Of a stretch of DNA of 64,000 bases, positions 25,291-39,600 are shown in pieces. Numbering within the stretch: the stretch's first letter is position 1; every line of letters begins with the position of its first letter. A program made the position numbers and the translations under genes. The stretch spans positions 7,081,001 through 7,145,000 of the forward strand of contig NC_046681.1 of assembly GCF_009870125.1 (NCBI RefSeq), given 5' to 3'. The stretch is from Drosophila pseudoobscura. Lineage: Eukaryota; Arthropoda; Insecta; Diptera; Drosophilidae. A model generated the notes under the pieces. That model had not been told where the DNA came from. It searched no databases and saw only the letters and a list, made by a program, of their open reading frames with translations.

Positions 25291-26489
25291 GGAAAATCTA
25301 TAGCGAATGAGTGCGAAACGAGTTCGATTCGCTTCCAAAATACTATCCTCGCGATGGTTAATCTTTGCTTTTCGCACACATTTCTCTCAGTGCAGCCGTG
25401 GCTCCCCCATTGAACCATTTCCACTCGTGACTCCCGACGCGCCGCCCCGTCGCCCATTAAATTTGAATAATCTTAGGTTTTTTCTTCGTCTGGAACTGTC
25501 GTTGCTTGCGTGCCGAGGCCGAGGACGAGGGCGAGGACGAGGATGAGCCCGGAGAATGATGAAGATGAGGCTGTGCCTGGCACTGCGAATGATCATCGAG
25601 GCTTGGAGCTGGCTCTGGCTCCACTAAACGCCACTTGGCTATGGGCGGGCTGGCTGTCTCGGCTGCCTGGACTGCCTTGACTGCCTGGACTGCCTCTCCG
25701 GGCCATCGTCTGATTTGAAATTCTAAAGTGATTTTGATTACTTGAGGTGTTGATGTTTTGACGTTGTACGTTGATTAGATAGTTGCTACGGCTTGTTAGA
25801 TGCATGTCAGATGCGGTGCAAGATCCGGTCCAGTGCAGTCCGTTCCCGTTGCCGTTTCTCCTGGCTTGGCCGCTCCACGGGGTTGATTATAATTTAATTA
25901 TAAGCAATCTGTAACACGTTAATGGGGCCAAACCGCAACCATTTTCGCCAGGCAGGTGTGAAGTGTGCGAAATGGCTTTATTAGCCTCGACTGTGCGATG
26001 TCCCCTCTGTCCTCTCGGTCGCCTCTCGGTCGCCTCTAAGTGGCCAAAGTCTTAATAATAGTAATGGAAGCTCCTGCGGTGGCAGGTGGCAGGTCCGTGA
26101 TCTCGAGAGTAGCTCTGGAAGTCTCTGGCAGTGAATGAATATGGGTTTTGGGGCATGGCAGAGCTTCTCTTCTAAGTTTCACTCCAAAGTGCCTTCTAGG
26201 CCGTAGCTGGTACTTGGCGTCGCTCACAGACCGATCTATTAGCCCTTTCATTAGTCAAATTTTATGCCCTCTTGGACAGAGTGATTTATGAGCCATCGAG
26301 CGAGATCTAAGACCTGCCGCAGTCCGGCAACGCCATCAATTTGTCTCTCGCGCCCCGGAAACAATTCAATCTCGCCTTATCAGCTCTCGGATAAGCGCTG
26401 GGGAGACCACCTCGCTGGCAGAACCCTAATGGGCTCCTCCCCGTCTCCCATGGAACCATGTCATGGTCACTTGTCAGTTATGGTCTCGG

Positions 26490-26555
26490 GCTGGGGCAGG
26501 AGCTGGGGCAGGGGCAGGGGCTGGGGCAGGGGCAGGGGCTGGGGCAGGGGCTGGA
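26490..26555 (+). repeat. GGGGCTGGGGCAG tandem repeat, G-quadruplex-capable
   Basis: More than eight GGGG runs separated by CA, CT or AG spacers over 65 bp on the plus strand. This satisfies the usual G4 pattern of four G-runs with short loops. Confidence 0.85.
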
Positions 26556-29240
26556 GCTCGTTCTTCTCAACAGATTTGTTTATTCCGCAGTTCTTCTAAT
26601 GTTTTTTGTTTATTCGCCCAAAAGTCCCTCCGTTCCACATCAAGAATGTGTCAACGGTTTGGCTTGGCTTGGTGGGGGGGCGGGGGGGAGTGGGGGGCGA
26701 TCCATGTGTGGGCTGCAAGCACAGCAATTGTTTTGTTTTTATTATGAGAAGTGTTTGCGTTTCGTAATTGGAACGTCAATGGAAAAAATGTCAAGTGGGG
26801 CTTGAAAGGGTCCCCCCTCCCCCGCCACTTTGGCACTCCAAAAGATGCTCGCTAAGCGTTCTCTCTCGCTCGGCGGTTAATTATAATATATTCCCCTAAC
26901 CCATCCCCCCCCCTCCGAAGGAACGAAAATTTCAATTTCAATTTTCATAGAATCGGTTGCATGCCCCGTCCTGGGGCCCTAGGGGCTGCTCCACCTGTAC
27001 CAGCATAAAACGTAATCGTGAACCTGCAGCAGGGGCAGGGCCAGGGGCAGGGGCAGGGCAGGGTCATGGCATAATATTATTACCCAACATTAAAGGCAAA
27101 CGTTCCTAAACAAAGTAGGAGGAAAAAATGAGTTAAAAATAAAGGCAAAGCGAAGCAAATCAACGAGATCGGTGCACGTTCGAGACCCGAGACAGAGACC
27201 GAGACCGGGACCTGATCTCAAACCACAACAAAAAGCCACGACAACAGGTACTTGGCAGTCGCCTCTAGGCCAGGCCCAGACCCAGGCCCAGGCCCAGACC
27301 CGGCCCGAGAGATGCGAACCAATAATCCACGCACTACACACACAATGCGATGCGATGCGATGCGATGCGGTCGCAGCCGCAGAAGATTCTATGGAAGAAG
27401 AACAGAAACGACTTCGTGCCGGGGCTCGACTCCAAGGGCGCATCGGGCAAGGGCAATTCTCGCGAAATGGAATTATAAAAGAATGCCTCGCGCCGGGCCG
27501 GGCAGGGCCGGGCCGGGCTGGGACGGGCCAGGCGCGTTTTAACGAGTTAAGAAACCCAACTGGACCGGCCAGACGCGCCGTGGCCGTGGCCGTGGCCCCC
27601 GTAAGAAAAGAATTTAAAATAAATAAAAGCTGAAGAAGAACAAAGGAGGGCCCTAGCGCACAAGTGACGAGGGTGAGGGTGATGTCGACGGCGACGACGA
27701 CGGCGACGGCAGTCACTTCTCTAGACACCGAAGAACCAGACGATGAGGCCACAATGAGCCCGCAAATGAATGCGTAGACTCGAGTGGGAGCCACTCCAGC
27801 CGAGGAGCAGGCTCGGGAGAGACTAAGGGATGCCAGAACTGTGGATACCCTTAAGCCTGCCTCTGGGTCTTGGGCCTTTTAGCGGGGGATCAAGTATCAA
27901 GCAGAACTGGCGATACTCTCGCGAAGGGTATCAAACGAAATTAACCGAAATGCGAGCGACCAGCCACGACCGCAGACCCGCAGCAACAAGTGTATAAGTG
28001 GCGTGGACGGAGACGGAGACCAGAACAGGGCCCAGACCTCAGAGCCCAGAGCAGCGATCATTGATCGCGGCAATCGGCAGAGCCAAGTGCGACGCGGCTG
28101 TGGAGGAGGGGATGGAGGCGCAGGCGGCGGAGGTGGTGGCTGAGACGATGCGATCGATGGATTTGGCTGCCTTGGAATGGAATGGGGCTGGGATGGGGCT
28201 TGGATGGGGCTTTATGGTGGCAATTGTACTTTGGCCAGCGATGATCATCGTCAGCGTATGGCGGCTCAATTGTTGTTGTCTGCGATGGTTCTTCCTCTTG
28301 TTTTTGCCCGTACATTTATGCAATTCATTGTTCCAGAGAGACAGAGAGAGGGAGAGAGAGACGGAGAGAGCGAGAGAGCGAGAGGTAGAGCGGTGGCTGG
28401 GGTAGAGGGAGCTAGATGATCATCTTCAACACCTTCGACAGGTTACAAAACAAAAGTGGCAACATTATTGAACATCTCTACCCAGTGCCTACCCCCTGTC
28501 ACCCCCCTTACCCGCTCACCTCTTCACCTTATCGGTCAAGAAGATATATGCGTACGTGGTTTAGGCTTTTGGCCGCAGATTACGTACCGTCTTGCCGGCT
28601 CTCTACCGAGGCTCTCCCCGAAAGTCGGTAGTTAGTGCCTTGATGTATGTAATTCGTGTTGCGCCCGCATCCCAGCTACCTGGGGCTCTGCCCCTTCCCC
28701 TCCATCCTCCACGTTGGAGAATATTTCATAATGCAAGGCGGCAATCTTTATGGGTTCATCGGAAAGGTGATCGCCGAAGACGGACTGAAATGCAACCTGT
28801 TGGCCGTCGTTGGAGGACACGGGGTCCAAGCATTCTAAAGCTAAAGAGCTATCAAACGGTGGGGCAGAATATCCAGGAATTGCATTACCAAGGGAGCTGT
28901 GGCTCTACAGAGTGTAATAGATGGGGGATATATTCCAAATATACGAAGAATATACATCATCTCTCAGGAATGGGGATTTCTTTCCACCAAATTTGCTTTG
29001 AAATGTTGTGATAATCTTTATGAAGAGCTGTACATTGGTGGCCCTCTCTTTGGGTAACTGCTAAGCCGCGCTGGGAGAGAGTGAGAGAGGGAGACAGAGC
29101 TAGACATGACGGGAAAGGAAGGTAGGAGGAGTCACAGGAGTCGAGGTTTCAATTCCGATCCGAGCCGTGGGGGAAACGCTTTCTTCTGTCTCTCACATTC
29201 ACACGGATTCAATCCGTATCCGCACAAAGGGAAAAGGTGT

Positions 29241-29325
29241 CCTTCTGGGTGCCCTTCTGGGTGCACTTCTGGGTGCCTTTCTGGGTGCTCTTCTGGGTTC
29301 CGTTCTGAGCTCCCTTCCGGGTTTT
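29241..29325 (+). repeat. 12-bp tandem repeat (CCTTCTGGGTGC)
   Basis: Five consecutive 12-bp units with one or two changes each, then more diverged units to about 29,345. The period is a multiple of three, which keeps a spurious frame open. Confidence 0.85.
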
Positions 29326-32300
29326 GGGCTCTCTTCTGGGTTCTGGGTGCCCTTCTCGTTCCTGGCCGTCACTTCCTATTCCCGTGGCTATCTCTAGAAA
29401 GTATCTAGTATATCATTGAAATCTTACTGCCTCAACAGAGACAGGGGACGTGTTGCCCTCGCCACAACCTTGCCCCGCGCGGAGAACTGGCAACCTGCTT
29501 GCTTGCGCGGGCATAAGGAAGAAATTAAGTTTTTATTCGTAGCGGAATTTTAATGATAATTTGCTCTTCACGAATTTATGGCATTTTAATTAAAACTCCA
29601 CAAAGAAATACAAGTTTTAGGCACGTAAATTAGCCGGGTTTAAAGGCCGCCGGGCCAGTGCCTGGGCCTGCGTCTGGGCCTTCCTGTTGCGACTGAACTT
29701 TCGACTGTCAATGCTATAATCCCGGCCATAAACCAGGGCCCAGAGCCCAGGTCCCGCGCATATAAACGTCAATTTGGCCAATTACGATGGGAAAAGAAGC
29801 CGCAGCAAGTGCAGGCGTCTGGACTTTCGATTTCTTGGCTCTGTCGCCGTTCCTTGATTAATGCGGCGGCAGCTCGTGCTCAGGAGGAGCCCCGAAAGCC
29901 CGACTGGTTATTAATTCCAAAGGTTCCTCGCCTTGTTGGCCGCCACACCCGATACTGGCGGGGGTCTAGGGCGTAGCCTGGGCTGCTGGGTATCGCCTAG
30001 TCGGTGATTCCCCTCCTTTCAGACGCAGTCGGCGGGCCCCATTGTTCGCGCACTGCCCGAAAAGGCAACGTTTGTCGCCCCGGCCGCAACACTCAACAGG
30101 TTGCTGTTAATGAACGCCCGCGCAGAGGCAGGGGCAGGGGCAGGGGCACCGAAGGGGGAGGGGGGGGGGTGCCAACGCAAATGGTTAGCAATTACTTTAT
30201 GCGTTCGCCTGCCAACTGATTACAAGGGCCCGTCCAAGGGTCTGGGCCTGGGCCTGCACCTCTCTGGGGCCGACGTGTGCGGTAGAATGCACGAATGCGT
30301 CCAATATAATGAAATTCATTTGTTGGATGTCCCCACCCCTGACCCCGCGGCCCCACCTGCTCTGCGCTGCTCTGCTCTGCGCTGGAGACTGGTGTTGGGT
30401 GCCGTCGTGCCGCAGCGGCTAACCTTGAATCTCCACAGCATCCAGCATCCAGCTTCCAGCGTCTCCGGTAGAAACAAGAATTTCTGCCTGACTCCTCCGC
30501 CGCTGCCGCTGTCGCTGTCGCTGGCGGGGGGGAAGGGGGGAGGCGGGCGAGGCGGCAAAAACTTGTTACACCGCAAAAACCCATACATACGTACAGTAAA
30601 CACCCAACCGAATGGCTGTGTATGTATCTGTATCTTTTTATCCGAAAACGCGTCTACCGTTGGCGCTCTGCCCGCGCGAGTCTCGTTCTGGGCTCCACTC
30701 TGGATCTTGATCCGTGGGGCTGATTCATAGGCGCAGCCCGGGCGCGTTGATTAAACGCTTTCCAGCAGGCACAACTGGCAAAATGCTGTTGATATTATTA
30801 ATAAACATAAATTTCTGTTTAAACAGTTGTTAAATAATCGCCTTAAGGGCCCCCATTGACAGGTGGCCGGGCCGGGAGAGCAGGCTGAAGGGGGGGCCCA
30901 AAACTGCAGTCGTTGAACCTCAAGGATACAACAATCGGGACTGAGGCGTAGGTGGAGCCAAGCCTGAGAAATGGTAATGGGAAGAGCACTCTTCAGGGTT
31001 CAAGGGAGGATTTCAGGGATAGGACCTAAGGATAGGAAGGATAGGATAATCACTATCTTTAGATACAAAACTGGGAGAACGATTGGGAGGAGTCCCCAGT
31101 AGTCTAGGAATCTGGAATTAGGAATATTTATATCCCATTATTGTTCAAGTTTTTCCCCTGCTTAATGGCTTAATTTCAATAAGAAGCAACCAGCAATCAT
31201 CTGTGGCCCCACGAGAGAGTGCAGCGCCGCCTAAATGTCTGCAAAATTAAACACTTTAAACGTAATAGTCATTAAGTTATTTATCTTTATTAATAAGGGG
31301 AAAATTGGCACGCACAAGAAGCCAGAGTGGAGCCAGAGACAGGGCCCCAGTCGGGGACGGCCGCCGCCTAGAATGCCTGCAATTTGAGCCACGTAAATGG
31401 ACACATAAAATGTGTGGCAAGAAGGGCCCGGGCTGGGGAGTAGATGGGCAAGAATGACGACTACGACGACGGGTAGGATGATGGCTGATGGCGATGGCTG
31501 ATGATAAAAATCAGAGGCAGAGAGAGCGAGACCAAGGGGGGACTGGGACACTTGATACGGCTATAAATCAAGCAATCTGCTTAATTAATGTGCAACCTAG
31601 GACGTTTAGATGCAATTTATTTTAATGCGATAATTTATTAATTTATTGACTTTTAATAAATGCTACCCGAACCGTGGCTCTGCTCTAGCCCTCATTTGAA
31701 TTAGCCAGGAGCTAGGAGTCCGGGCAGGAGCTTCCACAATGGCCTCGCAGTTCGAAGATTTACGAGCTGACAGGCGTAAAAACTGTTAAGTAAGTTGACA
31801 AAAGTGCCAGAGACAAGCTTCTGGTTTGCAGCCCCAAGGAGTCCGGGAGCTGTCTCTCTGGTCTCTCTAGTCTCTGGTCTCTCCTCTCGAGGCACTCGAT
31901 TCCACCTGTCTTGGTCTGTTTTCGCATGGCATTCCTCGGCGTATCTTAATTGACGTGCACATTTCGCTATCGCATAATGTGAAAATGCTGCTGGCTCTTG
32001 GCCGGGGACTGGGGCTGTGGCTGTCGTTGGGGCTGTGGTTGGGGCCAGGAATCTCTGCTCTTCTGTCTCTAGGAATGATTTACGACTTGTGGACGCTGTG
32101 CCCCCCCTGTACCCCGCTGCACCTCCCTCTTTCAGCTAATTTCTTAACACAATTTTAATGTTATCATTAGAAGGCAAGTGCGTCAGTCAGAAACCGAGTT
32201 TATGGTCAACTGGCCGGGCCATCTACGGGTGAAAGGTGTCTGGCGCTGTCGCGATGTTTGAAGTTTGAAGTTTGATTTATGGCCAGCCCCGACAGAGCCC

Positions 32301-32964
32301 CGCTTTGGCTGTGGCTTCGGCTATGAGGACCAGCAGGACATGTCTGGCCCATGCCAAGTGTTGATTGGTGGCTGTCGGCAAGCCATGTTCGCCACCAGCT
32401 AATGCATATTTATGAGGTGCAAGGGGCAGCAGGGCAGAAGATCTAGGATGCTAGTGGCCCGGAGACAGGAGCCCGAAAGGAGACCTTTAGGGTTTAGGAA
32501 TGACTTTTGAACACATATTGGAACCAATAACAGAAGAATTTGGTATGAATTCAGGACCATTTTTGGACTCTTTTAAGAGAATAAACACTTCTTATGGAAT
32601 AAATAAGAATCTCTCTATTGAAAGACAACTTTTTTGATAGAGAAGTTGAAATAGAAGACGACCTTGGCTTGATCTGGTAGAATGCAAAAATCTGAGAAAT
32701 GGAACGCAGTTTTCTAAAGCGATTAATTTATTTTAAGAGGTCATTAATGTACACAATAAATTATCGGTATTGGTGGTTTTTAAATGAATTAAGCGCCGGT
32801 CGCGAACGTCCGATTTTTTCATTTGATTTAATTACCTTATCGTCCCACATTCTACCGTAGATACCTCCATATTTCATAACACACAACTAAGAAGGCTTTC
32901 AGGAGACATGTTGACGAAAAAATTGTATCAAGAATCATTTTCTTTTTATAGGAGAAAAATTGTA

Positions 32965-33695
32965 CAAACGCGATTTTTTGTTTTCAGATCAAAAGTTAAT
33001 GAAATAAAATGCCAATTTGTTAATTAATTTAGAGACAATTATAGCGATTATACAATTTTTTTTATTTAAAAACAATATACTTTTTATAAAAAAAAAACAA
33101 CAAAAAAATGTAAAAAAAATATTTGTAATTATTAAAATTAATTTATGTGATAAAAATAAAAAATAATTATTATTTATCAATTCTTATATACAAATTTATT
33201 TAAAAAAACTATACAAAAAAAATTAAAAAAATGGTTTTTTAATTCAAAAAATTTTTTAAAAAATTAGTTTTTAATTCAAAAAAAAATTTAAAAAAATTGT
33301 TTATAAAATAATTATTACAAAAATTTTAATATTACAATTAATTTAAGTGATAAAAAAAATTTTATTTCTAAATTTTTATATACAAATCAAATAAAAAAAA
33401 AATTAACTAAAAATTAAAAAAAAAATTTTTTTTTATTTTAGAAAAAAAAATTTTAATATTAAAATCAATTTATGTGATACAAAAATAAAAATTATTATAT
33501 ATAAATTTGTATATAAAAATTAAATCATACATTTTATTTTCAATTTTTACTGAATCTTAACTTAACTTTTAAATTAGCTTTCGTATCGCACAATTTGGAA
33601 TACGATAATATCGGGCCAAATGTATATGGAAACGTGTTTTTATTGGCTTTTAATTTGTGGGCCTCGTGTGAAATGCCCGTAGACGTTGTGTTCCC
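32965..33695 (-). repeat. AT-rich dispersed repeat family B, copy 1
   Basis: The reverse complement of this segment aligns with about 41,490-41,905. Shared blocks in order are CGAGG..AACAAATTAAAAGCC (near 33,645-33,680), AAAATAAA..ATGATTTAATTT (near 33,520-33,540), ATAATCGCTATAAT (near 33,040-33,053) and AATTGGCAT..ATT.CATTAACTTT (near 32,990-33,018). The middle (33,050-33,540) is poly-A/T and longer than in the other copy. I cannot name the family. Confidence 0.65.
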
Positions 33696-36600
33696 TAAAA
33701 GGAGGTCCCCGAACCTGTTTCTGGGTGGATTTCCCTCATTTTCTACCTTAATGGAGTTTTTCTGTGAGATGTCTTCGAATATCTGTGGCAGTGTGATTGG
33801 TTTTGTCTTTGAATTGCTCTCAATATCCCCCTGCATCCCACTTGTGCGCAGTCCCCGCCCTCGATCCGCTCTCGAGCCGCTTTAAGGGCAACGCTCTGGA
33901 GGCATGTTAACAAGTGTAGTTGGTAGCTGGTAGTCCGTAGTCCGTAGTCCGTAGTGGTACCCGTTTAGCCCGGCGACAACATCAACTCCAACATCAGGCG
34001 ACATCAGCAACAAGGCTGACGACAACGACGACCCACAGTCGGATGCAGGAGGGACTGGGACTGGGATGGGGGAGCGGGGAGCGGGACTGGTGCCGGGGAG
34101 CAGCAGAAATATGGCACATGCTGCCATGTGTAATTGTAATTTCTCCCGGCCGGACTCGTACGAGTACGAGTATCTCTCTATTCCGAAGGTGTCAACGCGC
34201 ATGCGCGCCTGCCTTGTCAGCACATTAATTTCATTTGCATTTGCATTTCCGCCCGACGCTGGTTTCGCATTACAGCAAAGGCTGGAAAAACTAGTGCCAG
34301 ATTTCCCAAAGTTGCCCACTTTTGGCAGCACTGCGGCAGCGGCTCGTGCCACCATGGACCCCCCCTCTCCTCGACTCTGGGTCTCCTGGCACCTGGCTTC
34401 TCCGCTCCAAACATGAATCACACACGCATTTCTGCCACGGCTCTGACTGTGGCTCTGGCTCTGACTGTGGCTCTGGCCGTGGCTGATTATTTACATAGTT
34501 TTGCTATTACTACAAATTTTTATTTGCCAGCCTCGAGACGTCGTATCGGCCGACGCGTCATCTGTCGCCTGGGCCTGCTGGACCCGTACTCGCACTCGCA
34601 CTCGTTCTGTTTAATTGTGGCTTAAAGTGGCAATAAACAAGCTTCGGCGGCGGAAGAATATTAATAGCCGCTGTTATTGATGGCAATTGCTCGTTGATTT
34701 TGGCGTAATTAAGTCGGTTGTCGGTGTGTCCTGGGGGGCAGGGGTGCCTCCAATTTAGGCACGGGAATGCCTATGGGCGGCTAAAGATGGTTGGAGGGCT
34801 TGAAAGGGAGGAGAAATCCCTGGATTATGGAGACAAAAAGGGGTAGCCAGTTCTGGACACATTTGGCAGGCATTTCTCGTAGTCAAAAGTGTATATTCTT
34901 AGGCCATTCATGCCCCCTGTTGTTGCAGGATCCAGGAGCCTTTGGAGGCCCCCGGTAGACCCTCCTGGACCCTCCATACCCGAGCATTGCGGGCCCAAGC
35001 AAACAAATTTGCCAATCGGCAGCGTCTAATCTCAACATGACATTAGCTAATGGCTACTAGGCCGCCACAGCCAATTTCTCCCACATGGTGCCCCATGGCC
35101 GGTGCCGACTGACATTTGATGGCTTCGTGATGCGCGTCGTCGCCGCCAAACATCAAACGTGCAACGTCAAACGCCCCACGGCCCAACGGCCCAACGGCAG
35201 TGGCCACAAAAAGTTTCTCTACGAATATGGCCAGCAGGCAGCTCTCTCTCTCCCTCTCTCTCGCGGGCCGCGTCTTATCAGCCTCCAAATGCAGCAAAAG
35301 CTTACAAATTAGCGCGCTGCCGGCTGTCGAAAATGGCCCAAAAGGCAGCCCCCGAGTCAAATGACACCAGCAGCAACAATAAACAAAAGGCGACATTTGT
35401 TGGGGCTGCAGCTAGAGATGGGCCGGCCTCCGCGACTCCTACAACAAACACAATGGAGCACTTGCGACGTTGGACCACGGCCCGGAGTGGCCTGGCGCTG
35501 CGTGGGGGTGAGATCTGTGGCCGAGAGTCGACTTTTGTGGGTACTTTATGGCCACGCAGCGCGAAAGCCGAAAGCCAAAGAAAGCCCCAGTCCCGGCCAC
35601 AGTCCCGGCCCCAGCCCCCCTCTGTCCCTGTCAGCCCGCTCGTATGTATTCATTTCCAAAGGGAATAACTTATGTACGCTCTGGGCACAATAAATTCTTG
35701 CACTGGAAATGTCAATTACGGCCGTGGGAGAGCGTGAAAAATCTAATTGGCTTTGGTATTTGTTTTCTTTCGAGTCCCTGGAATTGATTTGTACCACGAG
35801 CAAGGGGGGGGGAGTCCCATTTGAATTTGCACTTGCCACCAGGAGGGGGGCAGGGGCAGGGGGCGGTCAGTGGCCAGTGGCCAGTGACCAACGGTAGCCT
35901 GCCACTTAGCTGTGAAATGATGACATAAAAGAACATATGCCCTGACACATCAATGGCTGGGGTTCGGCGGGGGGCGGGGGCATGCAACACTCTGGCCAAA
36001 GACCGTGTGGCAGTGCGCCACCGACTAATAGGCACAAGGCGTAACAGAAGGAGCAGAGCACCGGGCTTTGAGGCTTTGAGGCTTTGGGTCTGGGGCTCGT
36101 TTGTTTGCTTATTGACAGCCTCTTACGCACGAGTGTGGCCACAAGTGCCCCAGCAAGTGTACAATGGACGTTGCCAAGTGCGTCTCCAGCTTCGACTTCA
36201 TCTCGGTCTGCGAAAATCGCAGAAAAAATCAAAAATAATTGCCAACACCGACACCGACAACGACGTGGATGCGGCTCTGCGGCTCTCTGTGGCTCTCTGC
36301 GGCTCTGGCTGGCAACGGGAAGCCGTTGGGAAGATGCGTTTGGTGTGATTATATTGAATTTTTGATACGTGGAGCTGACCAAAGGGCCAGGTCTCGAGAC
36401 CAGACTCGAGAGCTGGCGACATTGACAGGTCAATATTGATGGAAACAAGATTTATATGACAACGCTGGCTATATTTTCAAATTTAATGAGCCAGGAAGCA
36501 GCCGCGCAGACGGACTCCAGGCACAGGGGCAAGCGGCTCCAGAGAAGTGTCGAGTAACTCGCTTAAATGATGTGCTAATAAGGCGCACATAACTCCACAA

Positions 36601-39600
36601 AAGATGATGGATCCCCACTGGAGAGTGGAGAGTGGAGAGTAGAGAATGTCCACTCTGCTGGCTGGGGATTTCACGCGGTTACATATTTGGCACCGGCTGC
36701 CACGAAATGCTGGGAATTTTGTTGATTTTCCCCTCATTTGTCCTTAATGAGCAGGTGACCAAGGAGGGGTGGCGGGGGGGAGAGGGGCACAGGCTGCGAA
36801 AGCCCTTCGAACACATCCTTGACCTTTGGCTGGCCATCAAGACAAGCCCCAGTCGGCGATGGAGAGACCCTGGACGGAGATTTTACACCCACATCCACAT
36901 CCACACCCACAAGAGCCTCGAAGCCTCGAAGCCTCGGCCGTCAACATTCCATTGGGGCTCTCAGGCCGGGCTCCATTATCGCTGCACGTCATCGCGGATG
37001 GAGGGCTTCGGCTGTGGCTGTGGCTGGGGCTGGGGCTGTGGGTACCGCCCGTCGTCACTTGTCTGATATATCACCTGTAGCTGTGGCAACATGCGGCATG
37101 CAACAAGCCAAATTGGAACAATGCGAGCCCGAGAACCCGAGTGCTCAGACAATTGTCACACTTGAGAGAGAAGCAGAGACGTGGAGCCAGACATGGACTC
37201 GACTCGAGTTTGAGGCTTTTGGCGCTGGCGTCTTTTGGGGCGAATCAAATGCATTAATCCAATTTACGCATGCCACGCGGACAGGGACCGGGACCGAGGC
37301 GGAGGCGGAGGCTGGTCCTGGACCTGGAGCTGGACCTGTGCTCCAGAATGTAGACAACAAGTAACTCACTCGATGACGGCCCCCGCTGGAGCTGTCAGAA
37401 GGAATGCGTTCCAACAGCAGGGGGGGAGGAGGGCTGTGGAGGGAAGGGGAGTCTGTGGAGTACATATGTAAAACATTCGGTCGAGGCCTGCCCTCAAGAT
37501 CTCGGGGATTTTCCCTTTTGAAATGCTGGGCAGCACAATTTAAGACCGAGCCAATCAGGGAGCCACAATCTGGAAGAGTTCGCAAGTGCGCCAGGCATCC
37601 AGGCTGTTGACAATTTTATTTATTTACAGTTGCCGCCTGTCTATATAAATTGAGACCCCGGCCCCGCCCCTTCCCCCCCGGAGACCGGAGACAATGTCAA
37701 CATAGTTGCAATTAATTTGTAACCGATTATCATCTTCAGGTGCCAAATAAACTTCTCAACGTGTTGAGTGTCCTCCGGGTATCGGTTCTTGAGCGGTTCT
37801 CCTTCTCCTTCTCCTGCCTTTTTGCATGTTCCTGGCGTCTGCTTTATGTGCCCCAAGCTCCCATAAACAAGATCAAACCGGGACGCAATTCGGTGCGATA
37901 TTCCATAGCAAAAACGGAGGGGGGAGGGGAGGGGACTCCAGCTAGAGGTGGAAAGACCGAGTGAAAAGTGAGGCCAAATCCAATCGATACTCACGGCACC
38001 ATCCCAGGCCTCTGCTCCCAGGGTGACAGGTTGGCCAGATCCAGCTCCAGCCACAGCCACAGCCACAGCTTTGGTTGCCAACACTTGACGGATTTAATTA
38101 TTTCGATCCTCCACTGGCACTTGGCCCCGGCGGAGTTGCGTGTCGCCTGCGGGCCCGCGGCCATCCCACATGCATCATGTCCAATCGTAATGAGAAAATA
38201 TGGCATTTGTGATACAATAAAGTGTGCTTCGCACTTATGTTACACCAACAGACGACTGCCTGCAGCCTGGGGCCTGCAGCCTGGGACCTGGGGCCGCGCG
38301 AGTGGAGATCTGGAGATGGAGCTGCCGCTCGAAAAGTGTACTTTGCATGCGCCTAAATTATGTTGACAACTGTCTGTAGCGTCTCATTGCTCTCTCTGCT
38401 ACTCACTCATTATGCCCCAGCGACTGCTAGGCCCAGTCCGAGTCCTGCTCCTCATGCAACATGCCATGTCTGCCGCGCTGGCCCGCTCTAATGCCTACGC
38501 CATTTATTAAATGTCTCCGCGGTGCGACAATAACTTTATCAGCCCAGAGGCACGCTGCAGCACGAGAGCCCCACGAGCCGAGGCCTGGGAGATGGCTTTG
38601 CATGTCTCGGATGGAAGGGGGAGGGGGGGATGCTCTGGTTACTCCACTGGAAGCCAAGTGCACAGCACATTAACCCACTGAAGGCCGGCACGAACGATGC
38701 AAGAGTCTCCTTTGTGGCAGAGATGCCTCTACTTTTTCCTAGGGTTAAGCCCCGATCAGGTGCAGGCCGGCCATAGATGGCGATTGTGGCAGGCAACATC
38801 CACTTTGCCAGCTCATTAAAAGCCATTGCACCCACTGGCCTCCTCCACTGCCTCCTCCTCTGCCTGCATTGCGTGTGCATTGCCCTCGGGGGCTGTCGGC
38901 CATTTTGTGTTCCGATTCGAATTGTAAATTTCTTACAAAAATTAGTCGATGAATAAATTCTAAACGGGTTATTTTGGGGGCTGGCAAACCTGTCGTCGCA
39001 TAATTTCGACAAAGAAAACATCCAAAAATCCCCAATGGCGAATTCGGGGGCCGTAATAATAATATTTTTTCGACATCGCCTAATGAGAGTTTCGTGTTTT
39101 ATTTCGAGGCTCCAACGAGAATGCCAGGCCATGCAAATTTTCGGGGCTTCTTCTTCTTCTTCTCGGGTTCTCCAAGTGCCATAAATTCTAAGAGTTTATT
39201 TTTATTGTGGATTTTTATGCGGTTATTCGCTCGGGCGGGTCAATATTTGCGTTAAGCGTGGAGCGGGAGTGCTGGATCCTGCCCAAAAAACGCAACAAAG
39301 TGGAGTCGCAGCCCCCCTTTTCCCCGTCCCTGGCTAGACAGCAGCGAATCAGGTGTTGCTTTTGCTTGGAGATCAGTTTCGTGGTGATGGAGTCTGTCGG
39401 CGATGCCCCATGGCCGGCTAATGGCGTCTAATTAGACTAAATTATTCAAGGCGATCGGCCACCGATCGTTTCCAACTTGTTTTCCGGGGCGACCCAATCT
39501 CAATCAGTTTTGTCATCGAGCCGTCATAAAATTTGTATAATTTTTACGGTCCTATAAAGTGACAGTCATCGGTTTTTAGGGACAAGCCACTTGATAAGGT

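Larger units (their letters stand above)
25291..32960. other. Intergenic stretch with tandem repeats, no gene seen
   Basis: No gene is supported. Simple repeats include GAGGAC/GAGGCC units around 25,515-25,543, GGGGCTGGGGCAG units at 26,490-26,555, G-rich units at 27,030-27,063, ATGCG x5 at 27,344-27,369, a GAGAG tract at about 28,333-28,385, a 12-bp array at 29,241-29,325, and G-rich sequence at 30,127-30,170. Longer frames at 27,090-27,794 and 30,101-30,730 run through these repeats and overlap opposite-strand frames. Confidence 0.5.

Noticed and set aside
27090..27794. A 234-codon minus-strand frame with a 153-codon plus-strand partner.
   Set aside because: Both run through GC-rich tandem sequence (GGCCCA, GGCCGG, ATGCG units) and show no domain.
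28632..28838. A short stretch with protein-like composition on both strands.
   Set aside because: Both frames begin at non-ATG codons, are under 70 codons, and I could not link them to any family.
33050..33540. A possible AT-rich organellar insert.
   Set aside because: The sequence is low-complexity poly-A/T without gene content, and its flanks match repeat B at 41.5 kb.
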